Below, in pieces: positions 33,138-41,675 of a DNA stretch of 64,000 nt. A program made the position numbers and the translations under genes. This stretch comes from an uncultured Lachnospiraceae bacterium. GTDB taxonomy: Bacteria > Bacillota > Clostridia > Lachnospirales > Lachnospiraceae. Below the pieces are notes generated by a model. That model was not told the origin of the DNA. It did no database searches and saw only the letters and a list, made by a program, of their open reading frames with translations. The stretch is taken from contig CASWRE010000007.1 in the NCBI GenBank assembly GCA_949471785.1, forward strand, positions 26,291 through 90,290, written 5' to 3'. Position 1 is the stretch's first letter. Every line of letters starts with the position of its first letter.

Positions 33138-35438
33138 ATGAATGGCCAGAGAACAGAGGCAATAGATAAAAAACGGAATATTCATGAGGTAGAAAAGAGC
33201 GTCAAATCCATGGAGGATTTCACCAGCCCGGAGATTTTGTACAATGAACTGATCGCGGGGGTGCGCCGGTATCATCCCTCCGACGATATTCATATGATTG
33301 AGAAGGCGTACAATATAGCGGCAGAAGCTCACAAGGACCAGCGCAGAAAGTCCGGAGAGCCTTACATTATCCATCCCCTCTGCGTGGGTATTATCCTGGC
33401 GGATCTGGAGATGGATAAAGAGACTATTGTGGCGGGAATTCTTCATGACGTGGTGGAAGATACGGTGATGACCACGGAGGAGATCACAGAAGTGTTCGGC
33501 GCGGAGGTGGCTCTTCTGGTGGACGGCGTGACCAAGCTGGGACAGCTCAGTTACTCCAAGGATAAGCTGGAGGTACAGGCAGAAAATTTGCGTAAGATGT
33601 TCCTGGCTATGGCTAAAGATATTCGTGTGATTCTGATTAAGCTGGCGGACCGCCTGCACAATATGCGCACGCTCAAATATATGCGGGAGCAGAAGCAGAA
33701 GGAAATTGCCCGGGAAACCATGGATATCTATTCCCCGTTGGCACAGCGTCTGGGTATATCGAAGATCAAGATTGAGCTGGACGATCTGTCCCTCAAGTAT
33801 CTGAAACCGGAGATCTACTACGATCTGGTGGAAAAGATTGCCCTCAGAAGGAGCGAGCGGCAGGAGATGGTAAACGGGATCGTGGCCGAGGTACAGCTCC
33901 ATATGGATAATGCCCGTATCGACGCCGAAGTGGACGGGCGGATTAAGCATTTTTTCAGTATTTATAAGAAAATGGTGAACCAGGATAAGACCCTGGATCA
34001 AATATACGACCTTTTTGCGGTGCGTATCATTGTGGAGACGGTCAAGGACTGCTATGCGGCTCTGGGTGTGATTCATGAGATGTACACGCCCATTCCGGGA
34101 CGGTTTAAAGATTATATCGCCATGCCCAAGCCCAATATGTACCAGTCGCTGCATACTACGCTGATCGGCCCCAACGGGCAGCCCTTTGAGATCCAGATCC
34201 GCACTTACGAGATGCATCGCACTGCCGAGTACGGTATCGCGGCTCACTGGAAATATAAGGAGGCTTCCGACGGCAAAAAGCTGGGGGCTCAGCAGGAGGA
34301 AGAGAAGCTGAGCTGGCTACGTCAGATCCTGGAGTGGCAGCAGGATATGTCGGATAACCGTGAGTTTATGAACCTCTTAAAAAGCGACCTGAACCTTTTT
34401 GCGGAGAATGTCTACTGCTTCAGCCCGGCCGGAGATGTCAAGACCATGCCCAGCGGTTCCACCACCGTGGATTTTGCCTACAGCATCCACAGCGCCATCG
34501 GCAATAAGATGGTGGGCGCCAGGGTCAACGGCAAGCTGGTACCCATCGAGTATCAGATTCAGAACGGCGACAGAATCGAGATTTTGACCAGCCAGAATTC
34601 TAAGGGCCCCAGCCGCGACTGGCTGAAGATCGTAAAGAGCACCCAGGCCAGGAATAAGATCAACCAGTGGTTCAAGCAGGAGCTGAAAGAGGACAATATC
34701 CTAAAAGGCAAGGAAATGCTGAACAACTATGCCAAATTAAAGGGCAGGAATCTGGGAGAGTATACTAAGTCGGAGTACATTAACGCTGTGCTGCGCAAAT
34801 ATGGTTTCCGCGATTGGGATTCTGTGCTGGCGGCGGTGGGACACGGCGGCCTAAAGGAGGGCCAGGTGCTCAACAAGCTTCTGGACGCTTATGACAAGGC
34901 CCATCTGACGGCGCTCACCGACAAGGACGTGCTGGATGCCGCCACCGAAAACCGTGGAAGAATTCAGGGACGAAAGTATCAGGACGGTATCGTCGTCAGG
35001 GGAAGCCATGATGTGACGGTGCGTTTCGCCAAGTGCTGCAGCCCTATTCCGGGCGACGAAATTGTGGGATTTGTCACCAGGGGCCGGGGCGTGACGATCC
35101 ATCGGACGGATTGCGTGAATATTATGAGTATTTATGGGGCGGACAGGGCCCGTCTTCTGGATGCGGAGTGGCAGCCGGAAGAAGTGACAGGGAAACTCTT
35201 CATGGCCAACATTACCGTTTACGCCAATAACCGGGTGGGGCTGGTGGTGGACATTTCCAAAGTGCTCTCCGAGAGAAAGATTGACGTTGAGTCCATGAAC
35301 GTAAGTACAAGCAAGCAGGGAACAGCGACCATTGCCGTGAGCTTTAACGTGCACAGCATCGAGGAGTTGAATTATCTGATGGAGAAAATACGGCAGATCG
35401 AGAGTGTGATGGATATTAAGAGAGTGACGGGATCGTGA
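33138..35438 (+). CDS. relA: Bifunctional (p)ppGpp synthetase/hydrolase Rel
   Basis: Makes and degrades the stringent-response alarmone. Domains in order: HD hydrolase (about 45-195; HPLCVGIILADL, GILHDVVEDT, ADRLHNMRTL), synthetase (about 240-360; RFKDYIAMPKPNMYQSLHTT), TGS (about 410-470; VYCFSPAGDVKTMPSGST), the helical/zinc-finger region with the conserved CC pair (FAKCCSPIPGD), and ACT (about 690-766). The HD motif is intact, so both activities are expected. Length 766 is normal. Ribosome site GGAGAGAG. Confidence 0.95.
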   Translation: MNGQRTEAIDKKRNIHEVEKSVKSMEDFTSPEILYNELIAGVRRYHPSDDIHMIEKAYNIAAEAHKDQRRKSGEPYIIHPLCVGIILADLEMDKETIVAGILHDVVEDTVMTTEEITEVFGAEVALLVDGVTKLGQLSYSKDKLEVQAENLRKMFLAMAKDIRVILIKLADRLHNMRTLKYMREQKQKEIARETMDIYSPLAQRLGISKIKIELDDLSLKYLKPEIYYDLVEKIALRRSERQEMVNGIVAEVQLHMDNARIDAEVDGRIKHFFSIYKKMVNQDKTLDQIYDLFAVRIIVETVKDCYAALGVIHEMYTPIPGRFKDYIAMPKPNMYQSLHTTLIGPNGQPFEIQIRTYEMHRTAEYGIAAHWKYKEASDGKKLGAQQEEEKLSWLRQILEWQQDMSDNREFMNLLKSDLNLFAENVYCFSPAGDVKTMPSGSTTVDFAYSIHSAIGNKMVGARVNGKLVPIEYQIQNGDRIEILTSQNSKGPSRDWLKIVKSTQARNKINQWFKQELKEDNILKGKEMLNNYAKLKGRNLGEYTKSEYINAVLRKYGFRDWDSVLAAVGHGGLKEGQVLNKLLDAYDKAHLTALTDKDVLDAATENRGRIQGRKYQDGIVVRGSHDVTVRFAKCCSPIPGDEIVGFVTRGRGVTIHRTDCVNIMSIYGADRARLLDAEWQPEEVTGKLFMANITVYANNRVGLVVDISKVLSERKIDVESMNVSTSKQGTATIAVSFNVHSIEELNYLMEKIRQIESVMDIKRVTGS

Positions 35439-35504
35439 CAGTATTCCTGCGGTGTGATCGTACAGGACAGGGGAACTGTGAAAAAACAGAACAGGGAGGA
35501 TACA

Positions 35505-36134
35505 ATGGGACAGGCAGCCATACAGCAGATGGTGATCGGGATGATCAGTACCAACTGTTACTTGTGTATGAACAAAGAAACGAAGGAACTTTTTATCGTG
35601 GATCCCGCAGATCAGGCGGATTTGATTGTGAATATGGCAGACAGGATGGGCGGGACGCCCTGCGCGATCTTGCTGACTCACGGCCATTTTGACCATATCA
35701 TGGCGGTGAAGGAGCTGCGGGAAAAATACCGGATACCGGTCTATGCCCACGAGGCGGAGGAGCAGACCCTGGGCGACGCTTCCAGAAACCAGTCCGGTGG
35801 CTGGGCGCTGCCAATCAGTCTGAAAGCGGACAAATGGCTTACCGATGGTCAGACCCTCACGGCGGCCGGGCTGCCGCTGCAGGTGATCCATACGCCGGGC
35901 CATACGCCGGGGAGCTGCTGCTATCTGCTGACGAAGGAAAAGACGCTGTTTTCGGGGGATACCCTTTTCTACTGTTCTGTGGGCCGTACGGATTTTCCGG
36001 GGGGCAGTTCCCGGCAGATTAAACAGAGCCTGGATCGGCTGCTGGCCGGGCTGCCGGGGGATACCACGGTATTGCCGGGCCACGGCGAGAGTACTACCAT
36101 TGATTTTGAAAAGAGGAATAATCCCTATGCGTAG
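35505..36134 (+). CDS. Metallo-beta-lactamase-fold hydrolase (YcbL/glyoxalase II-like)
   Basis: A cytoplasmic protein of 209 residues. Metal ligands are in LTHGHFDHI (HxHxDH), HTPGHTPG, FSGDTLF and the final PGHGEST. It resembles small glyoxalase II-like hydrolases; the substrate is unknown. The start at 35505 is set by GGGAGGA; the longer frame upstream has no ribosome site. It overlaps hemZ by 8 bases. In Clostridia it is commonly found between rel and hemZ. Confidence 0.88.
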   Translation: MGQAAIQQMVIGMISTNCYLCMNKETKELFIVDPADQADLIVNMADRMGGTPCAILLTHGHFDHIMAVKELREKYRIPVYAHEAEEQTLGDASRNQSGGWALPISLKADKWLTDGQTLTAAGLPLQVIHTPGHTPGSCCYLLTKEKTLFSGDTLFYCSVGRTDFPGGSSRQIKQSLDRLLAGLPGDTTVLPGHGESTTIDFEKRNNPYA

Positions 36135-37587
36135 AACAGGCATAGAATTTAACAGACATGATTATGAATACGATGTCTATTCCCTGGTCAAGGCTTTTAT
36201 CCCGGAGGAGGAAGTGGTGAGCTTTTACTCCGGAGAAACCCCGGCCGGGGATTTTGACCGTCTGTTCCGGGTGCTGTACGGGGACGGCGGGTATACCTGC
36301 ATTGTGGAGGAACAGGGCGGGGAGACGCTCAGGGAGCAGGTGGAGCTGGCCAGCCCGGAAGACCGTTTTGCCACAAAGAATCTGCTCAAACAGACGGTCT
36401 ATCGTATGTTCTCGGAGCTTACGTGCCGGACGCTGCCTTGGGGAACGCTGACGGGTATCCGGCCTGTCAAGCTGGCCATGCATCCTCTGGAAAAGGGACA
36501 GGATCGGAAAGAGATCGCCGCCGGTCTGCGTGACACCTATTTCCTGAGCGAGGAGAAGACGAATCTGGCCATTGATATAGCTGTCCGGGAGCGGGAGATT
36601 CTGCGGGGCATGGATTATAAAAACGGTTACAGCCTGTATGTAGGTATTCCTTTCTGCCCCTCCATTTGCCTGTACTGTTCTTTTGGTTCCCATCCGTTGA
36701 AAAAATGGCGCAAACGGGTGGACGAGTATCTGGACTGCCTGATCCGGGAGATGGCTTTTACGGCGGAATATTTTTCGGACAAAAAGCTGCAGACTGTCTA
36801 TATCGGCGGGGGTACGCCCACATCCCTGACCGCGTCTCAACTGGACAGGGTGCTGGGGGAGGTGGCGACGCGGTTCCCCATGGACGAAGTGCGTGAATTT
36901 ACCGTGGAGGCCGGAAGGCCGGATACCATCACGGAGGAGAAGCTGGCGGTGATCCGCCGGTATCCCGTGAGCCGGATCTCCATCAATCCCCAAACCATGA
37001 ACCAGGAGACCCTGGATCTGGTGGGGCGTGGGCATACGGTACAGGAGATTACGGGTACGTTCCATATGGCCCGGGGTCTGGGCTTCGATAATATTAATAT
37101 GGATCTGATCGTGGGGCTGCCCGGAGAAGGACAGGAGGAAGTGGCCCACACTCTGGAACAGATCCGGGAGCTGGAACCGGACAGCCTGACGGTTCACTCC
37201 CTGGCTCTGAAACGGGCCGCCCGTCTGAATCTGTTCAGGGATCGGTATAGGGAGATATCTTTCGCGAACAGCCAGGAGATCATGAGTCTTTGCGAGCAGA
37301 CCGCCGCCGGGATGGGAATGAACCCCTATTATCTGTACCGCCAGAAAAATATGGCCGGTAATTTTGAGAATGTGGGCTATGCAAAAGCCGGCAAAGAAGG
37401 GATTTATAATATACTGATTATGGAGGAGAAACAGTCCATCGCGGCCCTCGGAGCCGGAAGCGTGTCGAAACGGGTGTATCCGGATGGGCTGATCAAGCGA
37501 AGCGAAAATGTGAAGGATGTTTCCCATTATATCGCAAGAATCGAGGAAATGATAGAGCGTAAAAAGCATCTTTTATGTGATTGCTGA
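36127..37587 (+). CDS. hemZ: HemZ-type coproporphyrinogen III dehydrogenase-like radical-SAM protein
   Basis: A 486-residue radical-SAM enzyme. The N-terminal 165 residues are the HemZ-specific extension. The cluster motif is C177-x3-C181-x2-C184 (PFCPSICLYCSF). IGGGTPTSLT is the SAM-binding strand, followed by INMDLIVGLPGE. It is grouped with oxygen-independent coproporphyrinogen oxidases, though activity of HemZ in heme synthesis is uncertain and no other heme genes are nearby. Start ATG 36127 follows AGAGGAA and overlaps the hydrolase stop. Confidence 0.88.
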   Translation: MRRTGIEFNRHDYEYDVYSLVKAFIPEEEVVSFYSGETPAGDFDRLFRVLYGDGGYTCIVEEQGGETLREQVELASPEDRFATKNLLKQTVYRMFSELTCRTLPWGTLTGIRPVKLAMHPLEKGQDRKEIAAGLRDTYFLSEEKTNLAIDIAVREREILRGMDYKNGYSLYVGIPFCPSICLYCSFGSHPLKKWRKRVDEYLDCLIREMAFTAEYFSDKKLQTVYIGGGTPTSLTASQLDRVLGEVATRFPMDEVREFTVEAGRPDTITEEKLAVIRRYPVSRISINPQTMNQETLDLVGRGHTVQEITGTFHMARGLGFDNINMDLIVGLPGEGQEEVAHTLEQIRELEPDSLTVHSLALKRAARLNLFRDRYREISFANSQEIMSLCEQTAAGMGMNPYYLYRQKNMAGNFENVGYAKAGKEGIYNILIMEEKQSIAALGAGSVSKRVYPDGLIKRSENVKDVSHYIARIEEMIERKKHLLCDC

Positions 37588-37617
37588 TTGGATTTTTATT
37601 TGTAATACGAAAAATAC

Positions 37618-37646
37618 TTGACTTCTTGTATCCCTGTAAATATAAT
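37618..37646 (+). promoter_or_regulatory. Promoter of the RHH / HD-GYP genes
   Basis: TTGACT (37618-37623), 17-base spacer, TATAAT (37641-37646), 30 bases before the RHH start. Confidence 0.85.
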
Positions 37647-37675
37647 GGCATATGGATGCAGAGAGGGGTGCGCCT

Positions 37676-37846
37676 ATGGGAAAAAGAGGACGTCCCAAAG
37701 CGGATGTGATTAAAACGCGTATAGTTACCATAAGGATGTCTGATGCAGAATACCACATGCTGAGAGAATACTCTGATAAACGTCAACAGACCATAACAGA
37801 AACCATTAAAAAGGGAGTTGACTTATTGTATAAAACCGGTAAGTGA
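37676..37846 (+). CDS. Small ribbon-helix-helix-type DNA-binding protein
   Basis: A 56-residue protein. After a basic GKRGRPKAD stretch it shows an RHH-like pattern: strand TRIVTIRMS, helix DAEYHMLREYSDKR and helix TITETIKKGVDLLY. Likely a dimeric DNA-binding regulator, perhaps acting on its own promoter. Start ATG 37676 follows GAGGGG; an in-frame ATG at 37652 is less well placed. No toxin gene is adjacent, so an antitoxin role is not supported. Confidence 0.7.
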   Translation: MGKRGRPKADVIKTRIVTIRMSDAEYHMLREYSDKRQQTITETIKKGVDLLYKTGK

Positions 37847-37885
37847 GACACAGAATTTAAGGCAGAAAAGGGCAGGGGAAGAAAA

Positions 37886-38575
37886 GTGGCAGAAGCAGAA
37901 ATGACGGGAAAAGAAAACCGGACCCGGGGGAATATGTGTTTTCCGTATCTGGATTACATTGACCACGGATTGGCCGTGTCCGGTCTGGCGTCGACATTGG
38001 GAAAACGCTTGGGATGCAGCAGGCAGATGTGTCGGGATCTGGCTGTGTCCGGCCTGGTTCATGATATAGGGAAAATCCGTCTGAGCCGTTATGTGGAGCG
38101 GGGGACGCTGATTAACAGTGTGGAAGAGCTGAAATATGTCCGGCTTCATTCCATGTTCAGCTGTGCGATCCTGGAGAAAAGGGGTTACAGCCAGGCTGTT
38201 CTTTCCATGGTCCTGCACCATCATGAGAATTTTGACGGCAGCGGTTATCCTAAAAACCTGCGTGGGGAGGAGATTCCTTTCGGCGCGCGTATTCTGAGGG
38301 TCTGCGATGTGTATGCGGCAATGACGTCGGACCGTCCATACCGCAGGGCATTTGATCACGGGGCGGCCCTGGCGCTGATGATTGAGGAGATCCGAAACTA
38401 TGATCTGCAGGTGTTTCTGGCATTTCAGCGGTATTCCCATGAGCCAGATTTCCGTAAGGAATCGATCTGGACCGGGATGGCATCCTGCAGGGATAAGCAG
38501 GAACTTCTGGGCGAGCTGTTTCCGGATCTGGTAAAGCTTTGCCCTGCTGAAGGGCAGCCGATAGATTTCATATAG
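37886..38575 (+). CDS. HD-GYP-type phosphohydrolase domain protein
   Basis: A single-domain protein of 229 residues. It has GLVHDIGKIRLS, HHENFDGSGYP and RILRVCDVYAAMTSDRPYR, all typical of HD-GYP c-di-GMP phosphodiesterases. No receiver or sensor domain is attached. GTG 37886 is taken as start after AGGGGAAG; ATG 37901 is possible. It lies 19 bases before hisS, so the two may be co-transcribed. Confidence 0.8.
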   Translation: MAEAEMTGKENRTRGNMCFPYLDYIDHGLAVSGLASTLGKRLGCSRQMCRDLAVSGLVHDIGKIRLSRYVERGTLINSVEELKYVRLHSMFSCAILEKRGYSQAVLSMVLHHHENFDGSGYPKNLRGEEIPFGARILRVCDVYAAMTSDRPYRRAFDHGAALALMIEEIRNYDLQVFLAFQRYSHEPDFRKESIWTGMASCRDKQELLGELFPDLVKLCPAEGQPIDFI

Positions 38576-38594
38576 AAGATAAAGGAGAAAATAA

Positions 38595-39851
38595 ATGGCA
38601 TTGAAGAAAAAACCGGTAACCGGTATGCGGGATATTTTACCGGAGGAGATGGCGGTGAGGGATTACGTGATCCGTCTGATTAAAGAAACCTATGGTATGT
38701 TCGGTTTTTCATCCCTGGAAACCCCCTGTGTGGAGCATCTGGAAAATCTGTCCAGCAAGCAGGGCGGTGAAAATGAAAAACTGATATTCAAGATATTGAA
38801 GCGGGGGGAAAAACTGAAACTGGAGAGTGCCAAGAAGGAAAGCGACCTGGTGGACGGCGGCCTGCGCTATGATCTGACCGTACCCCTGTCCCGTTATTAC
38901 GCCAACCATGCGGCGGAGCTGCCGGCGCCTTTTAAGGCGCTGCAGATGGGGAATGTGTGGCGGGCGGACCGGCCCCAGCGGGGGCGCTACCGCCAGTTTA
39001 CGCAGTGTGATATTGATATTCTGGGCGAGCCCACGATCTTGGCGGAGATCGAACTGATCCTGGCCACTACCACTCTTCTGGGGAAACTGGATTTTTCCGG
39101 ATTTACGGTGCGGATCAATGACCGGCGGATACTGAAGGCCATGGCGGCCAGCTGCGGCTTCGCGCCGGAGGATTATGATACGGTATTCATTATTCTGGAT
39201 AAGATGGATAAGATCGGCCTGGACGGCGTGGCGACGGAGCTGGAGAAAGAAGGATTCGCCAGGGAAACCATTCAAAAATATATAGAACTTTTTGAGAAAG
39301 TCACTCCTGACGCGGCCGGCGTGCAGCTGTGCAGGGAGAAACTGGAAGGATATCTGGACAGCCGGTACGCGGATGAGCTTGTGACCATCATGGAGAGTGT
39401 GGACGGTTTGAAAGAAGCGGATTTCCGCCTCGTTTTTGATCCCACGCTGGTGCGGGGCATGTCCTATTATACGGGTCCGATCTTCGAGGTTTCCATGGAC
39501 GGCTTCGGCGGGTCTGTGGGCGGCGGCGGCCGTTATGATGAGATGATTGGCAAATTCACCGGACAGAACGTCAGCGCCTGCGGTTTTTCCATCGGTTTTG
39601 AACGGATCGTTATGCTGCTGATAGAACGGGGCTTCAAGGCGCCGGGGACGGAGAGGAAGACCGCATTTCTGGTGGAGAAAAATATGTCCGCGAACAAACT
39701 GCGCACGGTACTCTCTGAGGCAAAAGCTCTCAGAAATGAAGGGATACAGACGACGGTTGCGATCATGAAGAAAAATAAGAAGTTCCAGAAGGAGCAGCTC
39801 GCGGCGGAGGGCTATACGCAATTTAAGGAATATTTTACGGACAGGATGTGA
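38595..39851 (+). CDS. hisS: Histidyl-tRNA synthetase
   Basis: Class II synthetase of 418 residues. Motif 2 region QMGNVWRADRPQRGRYRQF, the histidine-binding LVRGMSYYTGPIFEV and motif 3 SVGGGGRYDEM...CGFSIGFER are clear. The C-terminal anticodon-binding domain (about 325-418) is present. Ribosome site AAAGGAG. No T-box leader is seen in front. aspS follows after 10 bases. Confidence 0.95.
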   Translation: MALKKKPVTGMRDILPEEMAVRDYVIRLIKETYGMFGFSSLETPCVEHLENLSSKQGGENEKLIFKILKRGEKLKLESAKKESDLVDGGLRYDLTVPLSRYYANHAAELPAPFKALQMGNVWRADRPQRGRYRQFTQCDIDILGEPTILAEIELILATTTLLGKLDFSGFTVRINDRRILKAMAASCGFAPEDYDTVFIILDKMDKIGLDGVATELEKEGFARETIQKYIELFEKVTPDAAGVQLCREKLEGYLDSRYADELVTIMESVDGLKEADFRLVFDPTLVRGMSYYTGPIFEVSMDGFGGSVGGGGRYDEMIGKFTGQNVSACGFSIGFERIVMLLIERGFKAPGTERKTAFLVEKNMSANKLRTVLSEAKALRNEGIQTTVAIMKKNKKFQKEQLAAEGYTQFKEYFTDRM

Positions 39852-39861
39852 GGAAGATATT

Positions 39862-41652
39862 ATGGCAGAATCTATGCAGGGTTTAAAACGGACGTGCCGC
39901 TGTGCGGAGGTCACGAAAGAGCAGATCGGGAATACGGTCACCCTGATGGGGTGGGTGCAGAAGGCCCGCAATAAGGGCGGTATTATTTTTGTGGATCTGC
40001 GCGACCGTTCCGGTATTATGCAGTTGATATTTGAGAATGGTGAGATTGATGAAGCAGGATTTGAAAAGGCGGGGCGGCTGAGGAGTGAGTTTGTCATCGC
40101 CGTGACCGGGCGGGTGGCTCCTCGCTCGGGCGCCGTCAATAAAAATCTGGCCACAGGCGGGCTGGAAATCCGCTGTGAGGATCTGCGCATCCTCTCCGAG
40201 TCGGAGACACCGCCTTTTGCAGTGGAAGAAAACTCAAAAACCAGGGATGAAGTGCGCTTAAAGAACCGTTTCCTCGACCTGCGCCGCCCGGATATCCAGC
40301 GGAATATGATGATCCGCAGCCGTGTGGCCCGGCTTACCCGGGAATTTATGGCGGAGGAGGGCTTTCTGGAGATTGAGACGCCCATGCTGATTAAAAGTAC
40401 GCCCGAAGGGGCCAGGGATTATGTGGTGCCAAGCCGAGTGCATCCCGGTCAGTTTTACGCGCTGCCTCAGTCGCCTCAGATTTTCAAACAGCTCCTGATG
40501 TGTTCCGGTTATGACCGTTATATCCAGATCGTCAAATGTTTCCGGGACGAGGATCTACGGGCGGACCGTCAGCCGGAGTTCACCCAGATTGATATGGAAC
40601 TGTCTTTTGTGGATGTGGATGACGTGATTGACGTGAACGAGCGGCTGTTGGCCCATCTGTTCAGGGAAATTCTCGGTGTGGAGGTGCAGCTGCCCATCCG
40701 GCGGATGACCTGGCAGGAATGTATGGACCGTTTCGGCTCGGACAAGCCGGATCTGCGGTTCGGCATGGAGTTAAAAGATGTTTCCGATGTGGTGAAGGAT
40801 TGTGGTTTCGGTGTGTTCACCGGGGCGCTGGCTGCAGGCGGCTCGGTTCGGGGCATCAATGCCAGAGGCCAGGGGGCCATGCCCAGGAAGAAGATCGATA
40901 AGCTGACGGAGTTTGTCCGGGATTACGGGGCTAAGGGGCTGGCCTATGTGGCAATTCAGGCGGACGGAACCTGCAAATCTTCTTTTGCCAAGTTTATGAA
41001 ACCGGAAGAGATGGAGGCGCTGGTGGCCGCCATGGGCGGGGAGCCGGGCGACCTGCTGCTTTTTGCCGCGGATAAGAATAAGGTCGTATGGGATTCTCTG
41101 GGGGCTCTGCGTCTGGAGCTGGCCCGTCAGATGGATTTGCTGGATAAAAAAGAATATTGTTTCCTGTGGGTGACGGAGTTCCCTCTGCTGGAGTGGTCCG
41201 AGGAGGAGCAGCGTTATACAGCCATGCATCATCCCTTCACCATGCCCATGGAGGAGGACTGGGAGAAGATCGACACAGACCCCGGTTCGGTGCGGGCCAA
41301 AGCTTATGATATCGTGCTGAACGGTACGGAGCTGGGCGGCGGTTCGGTGCGTATCCACCAGAACGATATCCAGTCGAAGATGTTTGAGGTACTGGGCTTT
41401 ACGCCGGAGCAGGCCCAGGAGCAGTTCGGTTTCCTGCTTAACGCTTTCAAATACGGCGTGCCGCCCCATGCGGGATTGGCCTATGGACTGGACCGCCTGA
41501 TTATGCTGATGGTGGGGGCCGATACGATCCGGGATGTCATTGCCTTCCCGAAGGTGAAAGACGCTTCCGATCTGATGAGCGAGGCGCCGTCGATGATTGA
41601 CGAGAAGCAGCTTAAGGAGCTGTGTCTTAAAGTGACGCTGCCGGAGGAATAA
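39862..41652 (+). CDS. aspS: Aspartyl-tRNA synthetase (bacterial type)
   Basis: Class II synthetase of 596 residues. Domains: OB anticodon-binding (about 10-110), catalytic core with FLDLRRPDIQRNMMIRSR, motif 2 CFRDEDLRADRQPEFTQ and motif 3 GLAYGLDRLIMLM, and the bacterial GAD insertion (about 290-425). Whether it is discriminating or not cannot be told by eye. Co-transcribed with hisS, a common clostridial pair. Its best terminator is 180 bases downstream, inside the convergent gene. Confidence 0.95.
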   Translation: MAESMQGLKRTCRCAEVTKEQIGNTVTLMGWVQKARNKGGIIFVDLRDRSGIMQLIFENGEIDEAGFEKAGRLRSEFVIAVTGRVAPRSGAVNKNLATGGLEIRCEDLRILSESETPPFAVEENSKTRDEVRLKNRFLDLRRPDIQRNMMIRSRVARLTREFMAEEGFLEIETPMLIKSTPEGARDYVVPSRVHPGQFYALPQSPQIFKQLLMCSGYDRYIQIVKCFRDEDLRADRQPEFTQIDMELSFVDVDDVIDVNERLLAHLFREILGVEVQLPIRRMTWQECMDRFGSDKPDLRFGMELKDVSDVVKDCGFGVFTGALAAGGSVRGINARGQGAMPRKKIDKLTEFVRDYGAKGLAYVAIQADGTCKSSFAKFMKPEEMEALVAAMGGEPGDLLLFAADKNKVVWDSLGALRLELARQMDLLDKKEYCFLWVTEFPLLEWSEEEQRYTAMHHPFTMPMEEDWEKIDTDPGSVRAKAYDIVLNGTELGGGSVRIHQNDIQSKMFEVLGFTPEQAQEQFGFLLNAFKYGVPPHAGLAYGLDRLIMLMVGADTIRDVIAFPKVKDASDLMSEAPSMIDEKQLKELCLKVTLPEE

Positions 41653-41675
41653 AGTAAATGCAGAGCCGGAATGCT

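Noticed and set aside
37676..37846. Antitoxin of a toxin-antitoxin pair
   Set aside because: No toxin-like gene on either side; the next gene is an HD-GYP protein.
38576..38594. T-box leader before hisS
   Set aside because: Only 19 bases separate it from the preceding gene; no T-box sequence is seen.
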